Positions 58,589-64,000 of a stretch of DNA of 64,000 nt are shown here, piece by piece (position 1 is the stretch's first letter; each line of letters opens with the position of its first letter). Source of the stretch: JAHFRG01 sp041495205 (GTDB taxonomy: Bacteria > Pseudomonadota > Gammaproteobacteria > Burkholderiales > JAHFRG01). The notes beneath the pieces were generated by a model that saw only the letters and a list, made by a program, of their open reading frames with translations, did no database searches and was not told the DNA's origin. Both the position numbers and the translations under genes were made by a program. Where the stretch lies: the NCBI GenBank assembly GCA_041495205.1, contig JBGQCF010000006.1:16477-80476 (forward strand). The letters are read 5' to 3'.

Positions 58589-61339
58589 TCAACCCGTAGC
58601 TCCAAAGCCCGCAGCAATGCAGTTGATTGATTGCAGCAGCGCATCGCGGTAATGGATTTTTATTTCTCCTTCCTGTTCGTGCCGATAACGCCGCAGCAGA
58701 TCCACCTGCTCGCGGTTGACCTGGTTGAGCATCGGCAGGCGCAGCGCGAGGCGCCGGCAGTATTCGGGAAAGCGCCCGGCAATATCTTTGCCGCCGCCCA
58801 CTTTCAGCACCATCTCGCAGGCAAGCCGGTATTCTGCTTCAATCATGCGCAAGATTTCTTCGCGTGCCCGCTTGTCTTCGACCAATCCCGCGTATTCCCG
58901 GGCAATAGCCAGGTCAACCTGCGCCAGGGTCTTTTCCACTTCGTCAATGATGAGGCGGAACAGCCGCGATTCATTGAACATGCGCCGCAGCAGCGCCAGT
59001 CCCGCTGTGCCGCGAACCTGCAGGAAAGCGGAAAGGCCGCCGCCGACGCCATACCAGCCCGGCACGATATGCCGGTTCTGCGACCAGGCGAATACCCAGG
59101 GAATAGCGCGCAAGTCAGCCAGGTTCTTCGCGCCAAAGCGCCGCGCGGGGCGCGAGCCGATGTTGAGCAGCGAAATTTCTTCAAGCGGACTCGCCGCCTG
59201 AAAATAGACAGGCAAATCCGGGTGGCGGACAAGCAAGCTGTAAGCGGCCTGCGCCGTGGCGGAGATCGCTTCCATGGCTTCGTCGAATTCCGGGTTGGCG
59301 CGCAAGGCCTGCTCGCGGTCGGACTTGAGCGAATGCTCCAGCACGCTCGCCGCCAGGAGCTCGATGTGGTATGCGGCGGTGCCCTTGTTGGCGTATTTGA
59401 ACGACACCACTTCGCCCTGCTCCGTGACGCGGAAACGCCCGCAGATGGAGCCGGCCGGCTGCGCGGCAATGGCGCGGCCGGTGGAAATGCCGCCGCGGCT
59501 CACCGAGCCCCCGCGGCCGTGAAAGAAAGTAATCGGAATGCCCAGCTCTTTTCCAAGCTGGGTGAGCTTGACCTGCGCTTTCGCAAGCTCCCAATTGCTG
59601 GGAAAAAAACCGCCGTCCTTGTTGGAATCAGAATAACCGATCATGACTTCCTGGGATCCACCTTGGGCGCGAATGCTGCGCTTCATGACCGGCACATTGA
59701 GCAGCTCGCGCATGATTGCAGGCGCGCGCCGCAGATCGTCAATGGTTTCGAAGAGCGGCGTAATCGGCAGCCGGCAATATTCCACCCCGGCCGGGTCGTA
59801 AAAGAGCCCGCCTTCCTTGGCGAGCAAACATACTCCCAGCACGTCGCTCACCGAACGGGTCATGCTGAGGACGAAAGCGCCGAATGCCTGCCGATCCAGG
59901 ACATCCCACATCTCGGCAATCAGCCGGAACATTCCCAAAGTTTCCTCCGTCTCCGGGGACAGGCGGCGGGCCGGGCGGTCTGGCGCAAGCGGCTGCGCCA
60001 GTTGCTGCAGGATCCAGGATTTCCATTCACTTGAATCAAATGCCGGCGGCTCGCCTTCGGCATGGGTTGCGCGCCACAACTCGACCAGGGCCTGTGTGAT
60101 GCGCGTCGTGTTTTCCCGTACGTCCAGCCGCATTGTGCTGAAGCGGAACGCCTCGACAGCGTGCCGCACCGGCGTGACCAGTGACGCAGTCAGCGCCTCG
60201 CCTTTGCACGCCGTCAATCCCTGCTCCATGGTTTTCAGGTCCGCAGCCAGATCCTCCGCACTGGCATAACCTTTGTCGCCTGGCACGGGACGGCCTTTTT
60301 CGACGTGGGCAATAGTAATATCAATCCGGAGCAGAACGCAGGAAAGGTATTGCCGGAAGCGTTCGCCCGGATTGCGCGCCGCAATGGCGTCGCCCTCCCC
60401 GGAACGCTCAAGCGCTTGCGCCAGCGCGGCGCGGAAAGCATCGGGAATCGGCACGGCGCGTTCGGTGATGCTCAAAGTTTGCAGCAGTTCGATAAGTCGC
60501 GATTTGTATTGCTGCAAACTCGCCAGGCAGTTCTGGTAAAGCGCCTGGCGCGTGACTTGGTTGGTGACGTGCGGGTTGCCGTCGCGGTCGCCTCCAATCC
60601 ACGCGCCGAATTGGAAAAAGGCCGGGATCTCGAAGCGCTCACCCGGGTAGCCGTGGCGCAGCGCGTAATCCAGCTTGTCGAGCAGCGCGGGCACCGCTTC
60701 GAACAGCGTCTCGTTGAAAAAATGCAGACCCCAAGCCACTTCCTGCGGCACCGTCGGCTTCTCCAGACGCAGTTCGCCGGTGAACCACAGAAGCTCGATA
60801 TCGGTGCGCAGCGTCTCGACCAGTCTTTCGCGCTCGCGGCGCGTCCAGCGCGGCGACTCGAGGTCCATCAGCCGGCGGTAGATTTTGCGGTGTCTTTCCA
60901 GCACCGTGACGCGCTTCGCCTCGGTCGGATGCGCGGTGATGACGGGGCGGATTTTCAGCGCGCTCAACAGCGACCGCATCGCGTCGGGGCCGGTGCCGTT
61001 GACGCGGGCCTCCGCCACCACCTGGCCGAGCGTCCCGCGCACGTTTTCGTAGCCGCGCTCGTTCTCAAGCTGGCGACGGCGGCGCATCGCGACATTTTCC
61101 TCGGCGATGCTGAGTAGCTGGAACCAGATGCCCTGCGCCTGCAGCGCCCGTCCCAGCAGCGATGGCGCCATATCAAAGTTGCGCGACTCGCCGCGCAGCA
61201 TCGGCACAATCCGCGGCTCATGGCGCTCGACGATGTCCGCCAGGAGTTCGAAAAGAAAACCCACCAGTTGCTTTTCGTAGGCTGCGTGCCCCATTGCCTG
61301 CGCCGGAACCAAGAGGGAAAGAGCGGTGTCGGGCTTCAT
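58589..61339 (-). CDS. ppc: Phosphoenolpyruvate carboxylase
   Basis: PEP carboxylase makes oxaloacetate from PEP and bicarbonate; in the serine cycle it fixes CO2. The 916-residue protein contains the catalytic histidine in VITAHPTEAKR, the second region GYSDSNKDGGFFPSNW, and the loop TFFHGRGGSVSRGG. Length matches the family. Its ATG overlaps the stop of the EAL gene (ATGA), so it is translationally coupled to that gene. Its place between mtkB and mcl supports a serine-cycle role. Confidence 0.96.
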   Translation of the reverse strand: MKPDTALSLLVPAQAMGHAAYEKQLVGFLFELLADIVERHEPRIVPMLRGESRNFDMAPSLLGRALQAQGIWFQLLSIAEENVAMRRRRQLENERGYENVRGTLGQVVAEARVNGTGPDAMRSLLSALKIRPVITAHPTEAKRVTVLERHRKIYRRLMDLESPRWTRRERERLVETLRTDIELLWFTGELRLEKPTVPQEVAWGLHFFNETLFEAVPALLDKLDYALRHGYPGERFEIPAFFQFGAWIGGDRDGNPHVTNQVTRQALYQNCLASLQQYKSRLIELLQTLSITERAVPIPDAFRAALAQALERSGEGDAIAARNPGERFRQYLSCVLLRIDITIAHVEKGRPVPGDKGYASAEDLAADLKTMEQGLTACKGEALTASLVTPVRHAVEAFRFSTMRLDVRENTTRITQALVELWRATHAEGEPPAFDSSEWKSWILQQLAQPLAPDRPARRLSPETEETLGMFRLIAEMWDVLDRQAFGAFVLSMTRSVSDVLGVCLLAKEGGLFYDPAGVEYCRLPITPLFETIDDLRRAPAIMRELLNVPVMKRSIRAQGGSQEVMIGYSDSNKDGGFFPSNWELAKAQVKLTQLGKELGIPITFFHGRGGSVSRGGISTGRAIAAQPAGSICGRFRVTEQGEVVSFKYANKGTAAYHIELLAASVLEHSLKSDREQALRANPEFDEAMEAISATAQAAYSLLVRHPDLPVYFQAASPLEEISLLNIGSRPARRFGAKNLADLRAIPWVFAWSQNRHIVPGWYGVGGGLSAFLQVRGTAGLALLRRMFNESRLFRLIIDEVEKTLAQVDLAIAREYAGLVEDKRAREEILRMIEAEYRLACEMVLKVGGGKDIAGRFPEYCRRLALRLPMLNQVNREQVDLLRRYRHEQEGEIKIHYRDALLQSINCIAAGFGATG

Positions 61340-62937
61340 CGGGTTGGTTCGAGCGGCTTGGGCCGATCAATGCCGAAACCCTGAGCATAGTCCAGACCCA
61401 GTTCTTTCAGTTTGTTCAGTATGTCGTCATTTTCCACAAACTCGGCGATGGTACGGATGCCAACCATATTGCAGACCCGCTGAATAGCCTTGACCTTGCC
61501 CAGAGCCACCGCATCACTAAAAATGTTGCGGACAATGCTGTCGTCAATTTTAAGATAATTAACGCTCAGCCGTTTCATGTAATCGAAGGAGACCTTGGTG
61601 CTGCCAAAGCCATCCAACAGAAAATGGCAGCCCAGCGGCTTCAGCGCTGAAATAAAGCGCGAGGTATCATCGATTCGGGCAACCGCTTCTTCTTCCGAGA
61701 TCTCGAAACACAGCGTCTGGCCGGGGAAATTGCGGCTTTCGATTTGCTTGCGTACGTACTCCACAAATCCGGCGTCGCTCAACGACTGCCCGGACAAGTT
61801 AATGCTATAAAGCTCCGCCGGCCGGGTATCGGCGCCCCGATGCTTCCGGATATACCAGTCAATGACATGGCTCACCACCCAGCGATCGACTGCCGGCATG
61901 AGGTTGAAGTGCTCAATTATCGGGATGAACGCACCGGGAGGGGTCATGGAATCTTCTTCCTCGCGCAGCCGAATCAGAATTTCGTGAATCTGCGGATAAC
62001 CCTGACTCGGCTTCAAGGGAAGAATTAACTGGTGATAAAGCCGCAGTTCGTCTTTTTCCAGGATCTCTGCGAGGCGAGCGGCGGTATCGTTCCAGCCGGT
62101 GAGCTGCTCCGAGATGGAATTAATGTAGAACGCCTGTCCGGAAGTCCCGGCCGCGTGGGGTTCATGCACAGCCGAATCGGCTTGCGCCGTTTGCTTGACG
62201 CGCGTGAAGTCCAATTGCCTGCGCGCGCTGACGTCGCTAAGCAATCCGAAGAAGCCGATGATCTGCCCAAAAGGATCCCTTTGCGGTATGAGATCGCCCT
62301 CGATATAGGATAGCGCTCCGAGGAAAAATTGGTGGGACCATTCCAAGTGCACTTTCAGGCCCGCGAGCGCGTCCTTGACGTAACTCGCTATGCCGTCGAA
62401 GGCGCTCTCTCCCAACAGTTCCTTCAGCTGACGGCCGGTGATTTGACCCGCATCCATGTGGAGCCAGGTGTGAAATGCGGTGTTGTGGTACTGACAATGC
62501 AGATTCTTATCGCAATAAAAAACCATCATCGGGAGCGCGTCGCTCACCAGCTGGAGACGTTCCTGCGAGATGCGCAACTCTTCTTTGTCGCGCTTGTGGG
62601 CAGTAATCTCTTGACCGAGGCGCTCGTGCTCCTTGGCGTGAGCCGACGACTCCTGGGCGAGCTTTTCCGCAGTTTGAGCATGGTCAGCGTTCACCCGCGC
62701 CAGCTTCTCTTTGATCTTGTTTAACTGCATTGTGCGCCGGGTGACGCGCCATTCGGATTGGGCGGCGCGGGTTGCCATTGCGAGAACCGAGGCAGCCAGA
62801 ACTCCCGAAAGGAAGGCAACCCACTGCCATTCCAGCACGGTGAAAAAAATCACGAAGACCAGGAGTGCGGCAAGCAGCAGCGTCGCCAAGGTGGCGAAAA
62901 AGGGTCGCAACTGGCGATAAAGCTTCGCGCCCCGCAT
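61336..62937 (-). CDS. Membrane PAS-EAL protein with degenerate EAL site
   Basis: A 533-residue protein: two membrane helices (about residues 13-55), a coiled coil (70-120), a PAS domain (about 125-240) and an EAL domain from about 280. EAL is EIL in HEILIRLREEE, DDFGTG is DGFGST, while FEISEEE, YLKIDDSI and AEFVEND are kept. Loss of the second metal-site aspartate suggests weak or no phosphodiesterase activity and a role as a cyclic-di-GMP sensor. No GGDEF domain is present. Its stop overlaps the ppc start, linking cyclic-di-GMP signalling with C1 assimilation genes. Confidence 0.85.
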   Translation of the reverse strand: MRGAKLYRQLRPFFATLATLLLAALLVFVIFFTVLEWQWVAFLSGVLAASVLAMATRAAQSEWRVTRRTMQLNKIKEKLARVNADHAQTAEKLAQESSAHAKEHERLGQEITAHKRDKEELRISQERLQLVSDALPMMVFYCDKNLHCQYHNTAFHTWLHMDAGQITGRQLKELLGESAFDGIASYVKDALAGLKVHLEWSHQFFLGALSYIEGDLIPQRDPFGQIIGFFGLLSDVSARRQLDFTRVKQTAQADSAVHEPHAAGTSGQAFYINSISEQLTGWNDTAARLAEILEKDELRLYHQLILPLKPSQGYPQIHEILIRLREEEDSMTPPGAFIPIIEHFNLMPAVDRWVVSHVIDWYIRKHRGADTRPAELYSINLSGQSLSDAGFVEYVRKQIESRNFPGQTLCFEISEEEAVARIDDTSRFISALKPLGCHFLLDGFGSTKVSFDYMKRLSVNYLKIDDSIVRNIFSDAVALGKVKAIQRVCNMVGIRTIAEFVENDDILNKLKELGLDYAQGFGIDRPKPLEPTR

Positions 62938-63066
62938 ACCGATGTTCTCCTTTTGGTGCTGCTGCGAAGGTTTGGCTGCGAACCTGCCGGATACGGATTT
63001 TATGGCGATTGTACCATCACTTCAAATCAAACACTTGCAACTTGCCGAGTCTGGAAGTAATAGCGG

Positions 63067-63978
63067 TTATGACGGGGTAATTTTTCGGCTCGTTTTCTTT
63101 TTGAGAGCTTCCGCGACGGTTGCGCCCAGCTCGGATGCGCTTGGCGCAACTTTCAGGCCGTAGCTCTTCATGATCTCGCTTTTCTCCGCGGCGCTGTCGC
63201 CGGTGGCGGATATGATGGCGCCGGCATGTCCCATGCGCCGGCCCTTGGGTGCGGTGAGTCCCGCCACGTAACCGACCACCGGTTTGCTCATGTTCTCTTT
63301 CACCCACTTTGCCGCTTCCGCCTCTTGCGGGCCGCCGATTTCGCCTATCATCAGCACCACTTCGGTTTCGTTATCCTGCTCGAACAGCACCAGGTGGTCG
63401 AGAAAGGAACTGCCGTTGATGGGATCTCCGCCGATGCCGACGCTGGTGGTGACACCGAGTCCCAGCGCCTTGAGCTGCGAAGCCGCCTCGTAGCCGAGCG
63501 TCCCGGAGCGCGACACGATGCCCACCGTCCCGCGCTGGTAAATGTTCCCGGGCATGATGCCCAGCATGGCCTTGCCGGCGCTGATGATGCCTGCGCAGTT
63601 CGGCCCCACCATCAGGGTGCGCCGGTCTTTCGGGTAGCGCATCAGGTAGCGCTTTACCCGCATCATGTCCTGCGCCGGAATGCCGTCGGTGATGGAGCAC
63701 ACCAGCCTGATGCCGGCGTCGGCTGCCTCCATGATTGAATCCATGCAAAACGCCGGCGGAACAAAAGCGATGCTGGTGGTCGCGCCGGTCTTCGCAACGG
63801 CTTCCTTGACGGTGTTGAATACCGGAAGGCCAAGGTGAGTCATGCCTCCCTTGCCCGGAGTAACCCCGCCCACGACCTTGGTGCCGTAGGCAATCATTTC
63901 CTTGGCGTGGAACGTTCCCTTGTCGCCGGTAAAGCCCTGCACCAGGATCCGCGTGTTTTCATCGATAAGTATGCTCAT
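63067..63978 (-). CDS. mtkB: Malate-CoA ligase subunit beta (SucD-like)
   Basis: With MtkA this subunit makes malyl-CoA from malate, CoA and ATP for the serine cycle. The 303-residue protein has the CoA-binding Rossmann start LVQGFTGDKGTFHAKEMIAY, then VCSITDGIPAQDMMRVKRYL, VGPNCAGII, the phosphohistidine region GRRMGHAGAIIS, and wording close to Methylobacterium MtkB rather than succinyl-CoA synthetase alone. MtkA should lie just outside the window. A 129-base gap separates it from the EAL gene. SucD remains the alternative, but the ppc-mcl context supports mtkB. Confidence 0.88.
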   Translation of the reverse strand: MSILIDENTRILVQGFTGDKGTFHAKEMIAYGTKVVGGVTPGKGGMTHLGLPVFNTVKEAVAKTGATTSIAFVPPAFCMDSIMEAADAGIRLVCSITDGIPAQDMMRVKRYLMRYPKDRRTLMVGPNCAGIISAGKAMLGIMPGNIYQRGTVGIVSRSGTLGYEAASQLKALGLGVTTSVGIGGDPINGSSFLDHLVLFEQDNETEVVLMIGEIGGPQEAEAAKWVKENMSKPVVGYVAGLTAPKGRRMGHAGAIISATGDSAAEKSEIMKSYGLKVAPSASELGATVAEALKKKTSRKITPS

Positions 63979-64000
63979 GTCGTTATCCCTGATCGGCTCA

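Overview
The window looks like a chromosome segment of a betaproteobacterium. The evidence is the rimP-nusA-infB-rbfA-truB-rpsO-pnp operon, the guaB-guaA pair, the smpB / ratA-rnfH arrangement, a Pro-Arg-His tRNA cluster beside dksA, and protein sequences of betaproteobacterial type. Malate-CoA ligase, PEP carboxylase and malyl-CoA lyase at the right end are serine-cycle genes, so the organism may be a methylotroph or use C1 compounds. No rRNA, CRISPR array or intact transposase was seen.

Layout. 1-13.8 kb is housekeeping: 5' end of pyrG, ygfZ, DUF4936, an NRDE protein, a fused aldolase/short-chain dehydrogenase with mtnA (a probable methylthioadenosine salvage pair), an SDR, an L,D-transpeptidase with tadA, psiE, guaB-guaA (guaA carries an in-frame palindromic repeat), a DUF4124 protein, ratA-rnfH and smpB. 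13.8-37.3 kb is a composite island at tRNA-His. Truncated 3' halves of tRNA-His (at 13842 and 28284) and of tRNA-Pro(GGG) (at 31367) are each followed by the same element terminus. Two extra copies of the smpB 3' end mark later junctions, and the intact tRNA-His closes the island at 37.3 kb. Cargo includes a c-type cytochrome, an SDR, an aldehyde dehydrogenase, a large di-haem cytochrome lipoprotein, a cyclic-nucleotide-binding patatin lipase, a hybrid histidine kinase, a receiver-cyclase, a cache protein, a GGDEF-EAL protein, a set of very small secreted or membrane proteins and a TPR lipoprotein. No integrase gene was found.

37.3-51.7 kb is again core: three tRNAs, dksA, the pnp-to-rimP operon, glnS, a Y-family polymerase, a lipoprotein, a ferritin-like protein and sixA. 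52.1-56.1 kb is a second accessory block. A diverged copy of the ferritin-like gene's 3' end lies beside a tightly coupled five-gene operon: ubiquitin-like protein, E2-like protein, JAB-E1 fusion, DUF6527-like protein and Clp-fold serine protease. A ribbon-helix-helix gene diverges from it, and a palindrome sits in the shared promoter region. This is the most striking system in the window.

56.3-64 kb holds a secreted protein, a DUF2721 protein and the serine-cycle cluster mtkB - EAL protein - ppc - mcl on the minus strand. The EAL protein has a degenerate catalytic site and its stop codon overlaps the ppc start.

A theme runs through the accessory DNA. Insertions are bordered by diverged copies of 3' gene ends (smpB, a histidine kinase, a ferritin-like gene), as if each segment arrived with a piece of its previous neighbour. 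All assignments come from reading sequence and motifs; no database search was run.
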